Assembly (NCBI RefSeq): GCF_001636845.1 | Contig: NZ_LITT01000008.1 | Location: 1 to 64,000 of the forward strand | Source of the DNA: Clostridium ljungdahlii | GTDB lineage: Bacteria > Bacillota > Clostridia > Clostridiales > Clostridiaceae | Reading direction: 5' to 3' | DNA: 64,000 bases | Part shown: piece after piece, positions 46,108 through 54,331 of the stretch | Position numbering within the stretch: the stretch's first letter is position 1 | Layout: the number at the start of each line of letters is the position of its first letter | Made by a program: the position numbers and the translations under genes | The notes under the pieces: model-generated | The model's input: only the letters and a program-made list of their open reading frames with translations | Database searches by the model: none | What the model was told of the DNA's origin: nothing

Positions 46108-46203
46108 ATATTGGGAAAATATCTATCTTTAAATTCTAATTAGAGATAAGTTTTAGCTTTTAGAAGTTTTATTAATAAACTTTTATAGGAGAGTTAGTAC
46201 TTG

Positions 46204-46279
46204 TCTCCATTTTTTTACTGTAAAAAGAGATGAATATGTTATAAAATAACAATATAATTTGAAATTTTATGTAAAAAGA
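46204..46279 (+). repeat. 76-base direct repeat, copy 2
   Basis: Near-identical to 44648-44723 (one mismatch). It lies in the leader of the second PLD-helicase gene and probably holds part of its promoter. Confidence 0.85.
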
Positions 46280-46367
46280 CCAATTAATATAGCTACGGTA
46301 AATAAATTTTATGGATTTGTGAAATTGTAAAATTATAAAAACATTCTACCTTGGAAGAGGTGAAAGC

Positions 46368-48860
46368 ATGACAAAAAAATTGAAATTAGAAAATAATTAT
46401 GATTATGCATCTGTAGATGCAATAGAAGCTAAAGAAATAGAAAAATCCAACTGTATTACTGGTGACACTAATCATTTGTTGCCCAGGCTTAAGGAGTCCT
46501 TTAAGAAAGCTGTAAGCATTGACATAATAGTAGCATTTTTAATGGAGTCAGGAGTAAAGCTTTTAAAAGAAGAACTTAAGGAAGTAGTAAATAAAAATAT
46601 ACCTATAAGAATACTTACGGGTAACTACCTAAATATAACTCAACCACAAGCTTTGTATATGTTAAAGGATATAATGAGAGATAAGGTCGATTTGAGGTTC
46701 TATAATATACCAAACAAGTCATTTCACCCAAAGGCGTACATTTTTGAGTATGAAAAGGATGGAGATTTATATGTAGGTTCCTCCAATATATCAAGATCAG
46801 CATTAACTAGCGGCATTGAGTGGAATTATAGATTAAATAAAGATAAGAATATTGATGATTTTAACAGCTTTAAAAGTACTTTTGAGGATTTATTTTTAAA
46901 TCATTTTACAATAATAGACGAAGAAGAAATGAGAAAGTATTCAGAAAGTTGGGTAAGACCTAAGGTATATAAACATATAGATAATAATGAAAATGTTTCT
47001 TTAAAGAAGGATAATAATCTAATTGAATTTTATGAGCCAAGAGGAGCACAGATAGAAGCTTTATATGAATTAAAGAAAAGAAGAGAAGAGGGGTATGATA
47101 AAGGTCTGGTAGTAGCAGCTACAGGTATAGGAAAAACGTATTTAGCTGCTTTTGATTCAAGGGATTATAATAGAATTTTATTTGTGGCTCATAGAGAAGA
47201 AATAATAAATCAAGCAGCAGTATCTTTTAAAAATGTAAGGTCAGATAAGTCTATAGGCTTTTTTTATAGTAATAACAAAGATAATACTAGCGACTTTATA
47301 TTTGCAACAGTTCAAACTCTTGGAAAACCTGAATATTTAAATGATAAGTATTTTGCTAAAGATGCTTTTGATTATATTGTAATAGATGAATTTCATCATG
47401 CAGCTGCAGGAAATTATAAAAATATAATTGATTATTTTCAGCCTAAATTTATGTTAGGTTTAACAGCTACTCCAGAAAGATTGGATAATAAAGATGTATT
47501 TGCATTATGTGATAACAATGTAGCTTATGAAGTTAGGTTGAAATCTGCCATTAATAAAGGGTGGCTTGTGCCTTTTAGATATTATGGAATATATGATGAA
47601 TTTGTAAATTATGAAACCATAGATTATAAAAATGGTAAATATGATAATAACAAGTTAGAAAAAGCTTTAATGATAAATAAAAGGGCAGATTTAATAATTG
47701 GACATTATAGTAAATACAAAAGTCAAAGAGCTTTAGGATTTTGTTCATCAAGAAAGCATGCAGAATTTATGGCAGAATACTTTTGTAGTAAAGGTGTAAA
47801 AGCTTGTGCAGTAGTAAGTGAAGGAAACTCTGACTGTAGTGTAGATAGAAACGAAGCAGTAAATAGGCTTGCTAAAGGTGAAATAAAGGTAATATTTTCA
47901 GTGGATATGTTTAATGAAGGCCTGGATATTCCTTCAATAGATCTTGTCATGTTCTTAAGACCTACACAGTCACCAACAGTATTTTTGCAGCAGCTTGGAA
48001 GGGGTCTCCGTAAGTATAAGGGAAAGAGTTATTTAAATGTATTAGATTTTATAGGAAACTATAAAAAGGCAAATCTTGTACCTTTATTTCTTACTGGGGA
48101 ACCAAAGAATTCTGGAGGTTCAAGAACTATACCGGATGAAGAAGAATATCCAGAAGAATGTTTTGTAGATTTTGATTTTAGGCTTGTGGACATATTTAAG
48201 AAAATGGAACAGCAGAGTAAAAGGCTTCAGGATATAATAAAAGAGGAATATTACAGGATAAAAGAAGACTTAGGGCACAGACCTACAAGAGTGGAGTTTA
48301 TAACTTATATTGAAAATGACATATATAATAGAATAAAAAATGCATCAGATAAAAATCCTTTTAGAAATTACTTAGGTTTTTTAAAGAATATTGGGGAGCT
48401 TTACCAAGATGAGGCTGAACTTATGGGAACAAAGGCAGAAGAATTTATAAATATGATAGAAAGAACATCTATGTCTAAAACCTATAAGATGCCTGTACTT
48501 TTAGCTTTTTATAATGATGGAAACTTAAAATTAAATATAAATGAAGAAGATATTTATAATAGTTTTAAAGACTTCTATGCAAAAGGGTCAAATGCGGTAG
48601 ATTTGCTAAATCAGAAATCTACAAAAGGTTTTAAAAACTGGGATAAAAACCAGTGGTATAAGTTGGCAAAGGATAATCCATTGAAGTTTTTGGCTAAAAC
48701 TCAAAAGGAGTTTTTCTATTTTGATAAAGAAGATTACTGTTTAAATGAAAATTTAGAGGAATTTAAAGCAAATAAAGCTTTTGTGAAACATTTTAAAGAT
48801 GCAGTAGATTTTAGAACAAGAGAGTATTATAAAAATAGAGTGGAAAATAAGAAAAACTGA
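46368..48860 (+). CDS. PLD-like nuclease-SF2 helicase fusion, second copy
   Basis: Fusion protein of 830 residues. A PLD half near residues 120-145 (FHPKAYIFEYEKDGDLYVGSSNIS) has H, K and SSN, with Glu in place of the usual Asp. The helicase part has Walker A AATGIGKT (about residue 246), IDEFHHAAAG, LTATPERLD and QQLGRGLRKYKG, and the C-terminal 250 residues are of unknown fold. GAAGAGGTG precedes ATG 46368. It is distinct from, but related to, the larger fusion at 38535. It is followed 25 bases later by a MazG-like gene. Confidence 0.88.
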   Translation: MTKKLKLENNYDYASVDAIEAKEIEKSNCITGDTNHLLPRLKESFKKAVSIDIIVAFLMESGVKLLKEELKEVVNKNIPIRILTGNYLNITQPQALYMLKDIMRDKVDLRFYNIPNKSFHPKAYIFEYEKDGDLYVGSSNISRSALTSGIEWNYRLNKDKNIDDFNSFKSTFEDLFLNHFTIIDEEEMRKYSESWVRPKVYKHIDNNENVSLKKDNNLIEFYEPRGAQIEALYELKKRREEGYDKGLVVAATGIGKTYLAAFDSRDYNRILFVAHREEIINQAAVSFKNVRSDKSIGFFYSNNKDNTSDFIFATVQTLGKPEYLNDKYFAKDAFDYIVIDEFHHAAAGNYKNIIDYFQPKFMLGLTATPERLDNKDVFALCDNNVAYEVRLKSAINKGWLVPFRYYGIYDEFVNYETIDYKNGKYDNNKLEKALMINKRADLIIGHYSKYKSQRALGFCSSRKHAEFMAEYFCSKGVKACAVVSEGNSDCSVDRNEAVNRLAKGEIKVIFSVDMFNEGLDIPSIDLVMFLRPTQSPTVFLQQLGRGLRKYKGKSYLNVLDFIGNYKKANLVPLFLTGEPKNSGGSRTIPDEEEYPEECFVDFDFRLVDIFKKMEQQSKRLQDIIKEEYYRIKEDLGHRPTRVEFITYIENDIYNRIKNASDKNPFRNYLGFLKNIGELYQDEAELMGTKAEEFINMIERTSMSKTYKMPVLLAFYNDGNLKLNINEEDIYNSFKDFYAKGSNAVDLLNQKSTKGFKNWDKNQWYKLAKDNPLKFLAKTQKEFFYFDKEDYCLNENLEEFKANKAFVKHFKDAVDFRTREYYKNRVENKKN

Positions 48861-48885
48861 GAATGAATAAAGGAAGGTTAATATA

Positions 48886-49197
48886 ATGAAGACTTATAAT
48901 AAATTAGTTCGTGATAAAATACCACAGGTAATAGAAGCTGCGGGTAAGAAATTTGATGTTAGGAAGGCAGATAAGGAGGAACACTATAAGCTTCTTGAAG
49001 TTAAGTTAGAAGAAGAAGTTAAGGAATTTTTAGAGGATAAGAATTTAGAAGAATTGGCGGATGTTATGGAAGTGATTTTTGGATTGGCTGAGAATTTGGG
49101 GTATAGTGAAGAAGATTTGATGAAGGTGAGGTTGCAGAAGAAAGAAAAACGTGGTGGATTTAAGGAAGGGATTGTGCTTGAGAGGGTTTATGAGTAG
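48886..49197 (+). CDS. MazG-like / phosphoribosyl-ATP pyrophosphohydrolase-like protein
   Basis: All-alpha NTP pyrophosphatase of 103 residues. The metal-binding signature EEEVKEFLEDKNLEELADVM gives EExxE followed by ExxD. The conserved start TYNKLVRDKIPQVIE marks the subgroup. GGAAGG precedes ATG 48886. It probably forms an operon with the PLD-helicase upstream (gap 25 bases). A truncated copy of the same family lies at 31202. Confidence 0.88.
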   Translation: MKTYNKLVRDKIPQVIEAAGKKFDVRKADKEEHYKLLEVKLEEEVKEFLEDKNLEELADVMEVIFGLAENLGYSEEDLMKVRLQKKEKRGGFKEGIVLERVYE

Positions 49198-50185
49198 TGT
49201 ATAAGTAGAGCCTTAAAAAAATAATATTTATTAAACATTCTGAATGACTTTTCCATAGGAAAGCCTATTGATCCTACATTGACTTAAGTTTTTTAGAAAT
49301 ATGTATTTTTATTGAAATAACCATTTTTGTATATAAAATTTAGGTATGATATCAGTATAGTTTAATAGTTACGTTTTTTTATTTATATTGGAAATAATTA
49401 AAGGGTGCTTTCACATGCAGGGAATCTGCACTAGCAGTCCACTTTTCACATGAGAAACACCCATATATTTGCACTATTATAATATGACTAAAATAATTAT
49501 TTATGCTAATATACAACTGGTTTATGATGTTAGTATATTATATAATAGTATAAATATCAACATAGAAAATAGTGTAGTAGTATTAAAGAAATATTGTAAC
49601 TATTCAGCTATTGACAAAATAAATTAATTTGTCCAACGGCTTATATAGCCAATTACAATTTGGAAAATTATATCATCAACTAAAAAGCATCAAAATATTG
49701 TGCTAATTTTTAAATTTTACTCTATTATCTAACTATATGTTGTGATTTTTTAAGTATAAAAATCAATATATAGTGGCTGAATAGTTACACTTAGAAATAA
49801 ATAGATTATGTTTTAAAACTAACCTAATAGTATAAAGAGTAGTTAAACTTTTTATAATTAATTCTAGCATATCCAATACCACCCCCTAAGCTAAAGTGAA
49901 ATAATTCACCAATAGCCCAAGGAGATAAAATATTCAAAACCTCCGCAGCCATCCATCTGCGATTATTCAATTATACTTGGATATTGTACCATAATTATGA
50001 AAAAGTATATAGAGGTATATGTTGGAAAACGATACATGAAGCGCGTCAATATAAATTAAATTGTATTTTATCTAATTATATGCAGGAATTTAATTATTTT
50101 TGTAGAAGTATAATATAATTGATAAAATTTGTGAATTTATACATAGGTTTGAAATTACTATAGATAAAAAATGGGAGGTGGAATT
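49198..50185. other. gene-free region of about 1 kb
   Basis: I find no intact gene here. It holds the hairpin at 49403-49462, a small GGCTTATATAGCC palindrome near 49629, and, on the minus strand at about 49866-49963, a stretch reading RRWMAAEVLNILSPWAIGEL then FHFSLGGGIGYA that looks like decayed coding sequence of unknown family. A TATAAT at 50109-50114 may be the -10 box of the MORN-Hxs operon. Confidence 0.6.
49403..49462 (+). ncRNA. candidate structured RNA
   Basis: GGGTGCTTTCACATG pairs with CATGAGAAACACCC over 13 base pairs with one bulge and one mismatch, enclosing a second small hairpin TGCAG-GGAAT-CTGCA. There is no T tract after it, so it is not a plain terminator. I do not recognise a known riboswitch. 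Confidence 0.35.
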
Positions 50186-50866
50186 TTGAAAATACAAGAT
50201 AAATATAACAAAATAGGAAAAAGTAAATCTAATGATTTAGATAAGACTGTTATTTTAAAACCTAAGGATATTGAAACAAAGCCAGTTAAGAAAAAGAAAA
50301 AACGTTGGATTTTTGGAGGAATAATAGCCCTATTTATACTTATAGGAGCTATAGGTAGTTTAAATAGTCCCAAGAATGATAGCACTAATAGCAATTCTGT
50401 GAAGACAACTTCAAGTTCACAAAAGCAAGCTGCAGTCGAAACTGCTCCAGTGAAAGCAACTTTAAAGTATGATGGAGATACTTATGATGGCTATGTGAAG
50501 GATAATAAAAAAATTCAACAAGGTAAGTATACTTGGGCTAATGGTGATGTTTACGATGGACAGTGGGCGGATAATAAGATGAATGGAAAAGGTGTTTTGA
50601 AAAAAGCTAATGGTGACAGCTATAATGGAGAATTTATAAATAATAAAAAACAGGGAAGCGGTACATATGTATGGGCAGATGGTGAAAGTTATGAAGGAAG
50701 CTTTCAAAATGATTTAATGAATGGAGAAGGCATTTATCATTTTAAAAATGGTGATATATATGATGGAGAGTGGAGCAATAATAAAATGAATGGTGAAGGA
50801 AAATATACGTATAAAAATGGACAAGTACAGCAGGGAACCTGGGAAAATAATAAATTAAAAAAATGA
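50186..50866 (+). CDS. MORN-repeat membrane-anchored protein
   Basis: Protein of 226 residues. The N-terminus is basic (KKKKKRW) and followed by a single membrane segment (IFGGIIALFILIGAIGSL, about residues 38-55), then a Ser/Thr linker. From residue 95 there are five to six MORN repeats of 23 residues, such as YDGQWADNKMNGKGVLKKAN. The repeats should lie outside the membrane. GGGAGGTGG at 50173-50181 selects TTG 50186. The Hxs precursor gene starts 18 bases later, so it is likely part of that operon. Its role there is unknown; surface or cell-wall scaffolding is a guess. Confidence 0.8.
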   Translation: MKIQDKYNKIGKSKSNDLDKTVILKPKDIETKPVKKKKKRWIFGGIIALFILIGAIGSLNSPKNDSTNSNSVKTTSSSQKQAAVETAPVKATLKYDGDTYDGYVKDNKKIQQGKYTWANGDVYDGQWADNKMNGKGVLKKANGDSYNGEFINNKKQGSGTYVWADGESYEGSFQNDLMNGEGIYHFKNGDIYDGEWSNNKMNGEGKYTYKNGQVQQGTWENNKLKK

Positions 50867-50883
50867 TTTGGAGTGCATGAATA

Positions 50884-51336
50884 ATGAAAGAAAAAAATAT
50901 AAGCAAATTACAATTTCCTCAAATAAAGAAATCTATAACTGATTTTATATATGAAGAGGAAGGGGAAATAAGCAGAAATAAGTTGATGTTTGTAGGATCT
51001 TTATTAGTAATAGCTAGTTTTATAGCTTCTGGTGAAAGTGCATTTGCTTCACATAGTTCTCATTCTTCCCACAGTTCTCATTCTTCACATAGTTCTTCAA
51101 GTTATGGTGGAGGAAATAATTATACAAATAGTGACAGTTATACAAATTCATCAACAGATACTACGTCGCCAAGCAATGACAGTTATACAAATGACAGCAC
51201 TTCTTCAAGTACTACAGGAAGTAGTTCAAATAGTACCCAAACTCAAATACAGCCACAATCTCAGCAAACTGTAGTTAAACCTGATCCAGTACCACAGACT
51301 CCTCAGACACCAGCAGATACGGATTTACCAAAGTAA
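50884..51336 (+). CDS. hxsA: His-Xaa-Ser repeat precursor HxsA
   Basis: Predicted substrate of the His-Xaa-Ser modification system, 150 residues. Residues 1-27 are a charged leader ending EEEG; residues 34-49 are a hydrophobic segment (LMFVGSLLVIASFIAS); AFA at 53-55 is a good signal-peptidase site. Directly after it come five HSS triplets (H57, H60, H63, H66, H69), then Tyr/Gly/Asn, Ser/Thr-rich and Pro/Gln-rich low-complexity sequence to the end. The two radical SAM proteins downstream are expected to modify the His-Ser repeats; the modification is unknown. GGAG upstream supports ATG 50884. Confidence 0.85.
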   Translation: MKEKNISKLQFPQIKKSITDFIYEEEGEISRNKLMFVGSLLVIASFIASGESAFASHSSHSSHSSHSSHSSSSYGGGNNYTNSDSYTNSSTDTTSPSNDSYTNDSTSSSTTGSSSNSTQTQIQPQSQQTVVKPDPVPQTPQTPADTDLPK

Positions 51337-51360
51337 AATTGTGTATAAAGGAAGAAATCT

Positions 51361-51795
51361 ATGGATAATGTAATTGAAGTATTAAAAGATGATAAAGCAG
51401 TATTTTTTATAAATGAAGAAATATATTCTCTTACAGCAGTGATGAAAACAGCATATATTTTTATAGAAAAAGTTTATATTTATTTTGATTATGAAAAAGA
51501 AAAATTAATAAGAGTTGAATTTACTCCAAAGGAAATTAAAGATAAAGATTTTTTGAAAAAATTAGTAGGAGAATTTTATAATGAATTATTAAATCAAACT
51601 CTAAGACTTCGAATTTTTAAAGAAACAAAAAATATAAGAGAATTAATACTAGGAAGAGCACTTTATAATACATGTGTAGAAGTTAAAGAAAGTAACAGCA
51701 TAAATAAAGAAAATTATTACTATCAAATGAATGAGGAAGATGGAAAAATAATATTTAGTGATGATGAAATAAGTAAAGCTTGGGGAGAAAGTTAG
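51361..51795 (+). CDS. hxsD: His-Xaa-Ser system protein HxsD
   Basis: Protein of 144 residues matching HxsD, recognised by its place and by the LLNDYxLRE-like motif (here NELLNQTLRLRIFKETKNIRELILGRAL, about residues 78-105). AAAGGAAG precedes ATG 51361, 24 bases after hxsA. The role of HxsD is not known; by size and position it could be a precursor-recognition partner of the radical SAM enzymes, like RRE proteins of other RiPP systems, which is inference. Confidence 0.8.
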   Translation: MDNVIEVLKDDKAVFFINEEIYSLTAVMKTAYIFIEKVYIYFDYEKEKLIRVEFTPKEIKDKDFLKKLVGEFYNELLNQTLRLRIFKETKNIRELILGRALYNTCVEVKESNSINKENYYYQMNEEDGKIIFSDDEISKAWGES

Positions 51796-51819
51796 CTTAT
51801 TTAAATGAAAGGGACTTTT

Positions 51820-52029
51820 ATGCAATTTTTTAGACTAAATTTAAAAATTTATAACTTAAAGGATATAAAGAAAGCGGTAGAAGATTACAGAAATTTAGTT
51901 GAGATCAGGTACAATCTAGAAGAAAATAATACAGTTATACTTAAATTAAATTGTAATGAAGAAGATTTTGAAATAATTAAAAATGAATTTTGTAATTACG
52001 TTATAGGATTAGTTGGGAAACATATATAG
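51820..52029 (+). CDS. small HxsD-like protein
   Basis: Protein of 69 residues between hxsD and the peptidase. By eye it parallels the first 85 residues of HxsD: a helix with Ala-Val (DIKKAVEDYRNLVEIRYNLEEN against AVMKTAYIFIEKVYIYFDYEKE), a beta strand (TVILKLNC against LIRVEFTP) and an EEDFEIIKNEFCNYVIGL helix against KDFLKKLVGEFYNELL. It ends before the LRE motif. AAAGGGA supports ATG 51820. It may be a half-size HxsD paralogue or a carrier/recognition subunit; no family name is known to me. Confidence 0.6.
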   Translation: MQFFRLNLKIYNLKDIKKAVEDYRNLVEIRYNLEENNTVILKLNCNEEDFEIIKNEFCNYVIGLVGKHI

Positions 52030-52047
52030 TGCTCAGTAGGTGAAGGC

Positions 52048-53094
52048 ATGATTAGTAATTTGATATGTAAAATTTTAAATTTTATTATAATTGCATTAGG
52101 TATAAACAGTTCTTATACGGATATAAAAAGAGGTAAGATATATAATAATCATCTTATTATATTTTTCATACCTGGAATCGTACTTCAGATACTTTATTTA
52201 AAAAGTTTAAGTTTTACTACAGTTAAAATGTATCTAATTAATTTAATTGCAGCAATATTCTTTTCTATTATGATGTATGTTTTTAAAATATGGGCAGCAG
52301 GAGATGCTAAATTAGTTATGTTAATTGTAGGTTTAATGCCTATGGAAATGTACAGGTCTAATCCTAAAAATATATTTCCTGGATTTTCTATTATAGTTCT
52401 TATTTTTTTATGTGGATTTGGTTATTTAATATTAGAAAGTTTATTTTTATATATGAAAGATAGATTTTTAAATGCAGATAGAAAATATATAAAGCATATT
52501 GATATAGAAGAATTAAAGAGAATAATATTAAGAATTATTTTTGCATGGATTATATCAATAAACTTAAATCGTTTAATAGTCTACTTTTTTAAAAATTTTT
52601 ATTTGTATAATTTTGGATTATATATGATTTTAAATGCTTTACTCATTCTTTACTTAACAAGGTATGCAAATAGTAAGAAGATATTTTATTGGGTTACTAT
52701 TCTTGGAGTATTAACATATGTTTTTAGTACTGTTTATTTAGGAACAGGAAACATACATTTAAATGTAAAATTAATGGCATTTGTAATAGTTCTAATCTTA
52801 TTTAGAGCTTTATGTGGAAAATATAATTATAAAAATGTATCAATAGAAAATTTAAAACCTGGTATGCTGCTGTCTTCAGGTACCGTCTTTAATTTTTATA
52901 ATTCTAAAATTAAAGGCTTGCCAGAGGATTGTTCGGAAAGTATGAGTTCAAGATTAACTTATGAGGAAATAGAAAGTATTAAGCTTTGGCAAAAAACCAA
53001 AAATGGATCAAATGAAGTTGTAATAGTCAGAAAAATACATTTTGCACCATTTATATTTTTAGGAACTGTAATAAGTTTGATTATGGCAGGTTAG
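52048..53094 (+). CDS. A24 family prepilin peptidase in the Hxs operon
   Basis: Membrane aspartic peptidase of 348 residues. The two catalytic Asp are D25 in SSYTDIKRGKI and D86 in WAAGDAKLVM, the GxGD-type motif of TadV/PilD-like A24 enzymes. There are about eight membrane segments and a C-terminal soluble part (ENLKPGMLLSSGTVFNF and onward), making it longer than TadV-type enzymes (about 160). No N-terminal Cys-rich methylase domain is present. GTAGGTGAAGG precedes ATG 52048. No pilin genes are nearby, so the likely substrate is HxsA, whose leader ends EEEG. Confidence 0.88.
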   Translation: MISNLICKILNFIIIALGINSSYTDIKRGKIYNNHLIIFFIPGIVLQILYLKSLSFTTVKMYLINLIAAIFFSIMMYVFKIWAAGDAKLVMLIVGLMPMEMYRSNPKNIFPGFSIIVLIFLCGFGYLILESLFLYMKDRFLNADRKYIKHIDIEELKRIILRIIFAWIISINLNRLIVYFFKNFYLYNFGLYMILNALLILYLTRYANSKKIFYWVTILGVLTYVFSTVYLGTGNIHLNVKLMAFVIVLILFRALCGKYNYKNVSIENLKPGMLLSSGTVFNFYNSKIKGLPEDCSESMSSRLTYEEIESIKLWQKTKNGSNEVVIVRKIHFAPFIFLGTVISLIMAG

Positions 53095-53102
53095 GAGATT
53101 TT

Positions 53103-54281
53103 ATGATTAAAGATTGCAAATACAGACCTCTTTTTTTAAAGGGAAAAATAGGACAAGGTTCTTATTCTTTAGTTTCAGTATGTAAGAATGAAGAAAGTTT
53201 GGATAAAAAACATAAGGCTAAAGTAATACTAAAAAATAAAACTTTTATAAAAGGCTACGATGCTTATGTTTTTCAATCGGAAAATGTACAGGAAAAAATT
53301 ATGAATTACTTAAAATTAAATAATATTCCATATATTTGTGGCATAGATGAGATAGATACATTAGTAGATAAGGATGTAATCGAAATGGATACTGATAGAT
53401 CAACTATAAAAGTATTATATAGAGCCAATTCCACAGATAACGTTTTAATGCTTACAAATAAATGCAATAATAATTGTATAATGTGTCCTGATTCTTTAAA
53501 GGTAAGAACAGAAAATAAAAATATATCCTTAAGTATTCTAAAAAAGTATATAGAACTTATAGATAAAGAAGTTAAATTTTTATGTATTACAGGTGGAGAA
53601 CCTACCTTGTTGAAGAAAGACTTTATAGAAATAGTAAGATATTTAGGAGAAAAGCTGCCTGAGACGGAGTACCTTTTACTTACTAATGGAAGAATGTTTT
53701 ATAATAAAAATTTTGTAGAAGCTTTTTTAAAAAGCACACCAAAAAATTTAATAACAGCCATTCCTATTCACGGCCATTATCCAGAACTTCATGATAGTAT
53801 ATCTGGAGTTAAGGGAAGCTTTATACAAAGCTTTTATGGATTAAAAAATTTATATGAATTAGGAGGAAAAATAGAAATTAGGGTGGTAATAAATAAATTA
53901 AATTATAATGTAATTACCAATATTGCTGCTATGATCTCTAATTATTTTCCTAAAGTAGTAAGAGTAAATTTTATGGCTATGGAGATGCTGGGAAATGCTG
54001 TAGTTAATAAAGAAAAGGTGTGGATTGATTTTAACAGTGTTCAAGAAAAGCTTAAAGAGGCTGCTTTTATATTATTAAAAGGTGGAATAGAGGTAGGAAT
54101 TTATAATTTCCCGCTGTGTAGTTTAGATGAAAGCGTATGGAATTTAAGTGTAAGAAGTATATCTGACTATAAGATAAGATATAAAGAACAGTGTAAGGAA
54201 TGCAGTGTTATGAAAAATTGTGGAGGATTTTTTAATTCTACTATAAATATGAAGGATTTAAAGGTGAAACCAATACAGTAA
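53103..54281 (+). CDS. hxsC: His-Xaa-Ser system radical SAM protein HxsC
   Basis: Radical SAM protein of 392 residues. The cluster motif CNNNCIMC (CX3CX2C) is near residue 120, followed by the SAM-binding segment FLCITGGEPTLLK. The C-terminus has extra cysteines (CKECSVMKNCGG) that fit an auxiliary cluster. A unique N-terminal domain of about 115 residues fits the HxsC family. TAGGAGA precedes ATG 53103; it lies 8 bases after the peptidase. Together with HxsB it is expected to modify HxsA in the cytoplasm. Confidence 0.88.
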   Translation: MIKDCKYRPLFLKGKIGQGSYSLVSVCKNEESLDKKHKAKVILKNKTFIKGYDAYVFQSENVQEKIMNYLKLNNIPYICGIDEIDTLVDKDVIEMDTDRSTIKVLYRANSTDNVLMLTNKCNNNCIMCPDSLKVRTENKNISLSILKKYIELIDKEVKFLCITGGEPTLLKKDFIEIVRYLGEKLPETEYLLLTNGRMFYNKNFVEAFLKSTPKNLITAIPIHGHYPELHDSISGVKGSFIQSFYGLKNLYELGGKIEIRVVINKLNYNVITNIAAMISNYFPKVVRVNFMAMEMLGNAVVNKEKVWIDFNSVQEKLKEAAFILLKGGIEVGIYNFPLCSLDESVWNLSVRSISDYKIRYKEQCKECSVMKNCGGFFNSTINMKDLKVKPIQ

Positions 54282-54331
54282 TATATCTGGCAGATATAGA
54301 ATAAAAATTTTAAAAGTGTAAGAGGTAAATA

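Noticed and set aside
51056-51104. CRISPR-like short tandem repeat in hxsA
   Set aside because: The repeat is a 9-base coding repeat for HSS triplets without spacers; it is the substrate region of HxsA.
51032-51274. Alternative-frame protein inside hxsA
   Set aside because: Composition (runs of Ile, Val, Gln) is that of a shifted reading of the Ser/Thr-rich HxsA tail; no start site.
52048-53094. Reading the A24 peptidase as part of a Tad or type IV pilus cluster
   Set aside because: No pilin, ATPase or inner-membrane platform gene is present within several kilobases; it lies tightly within the Hxs genes.
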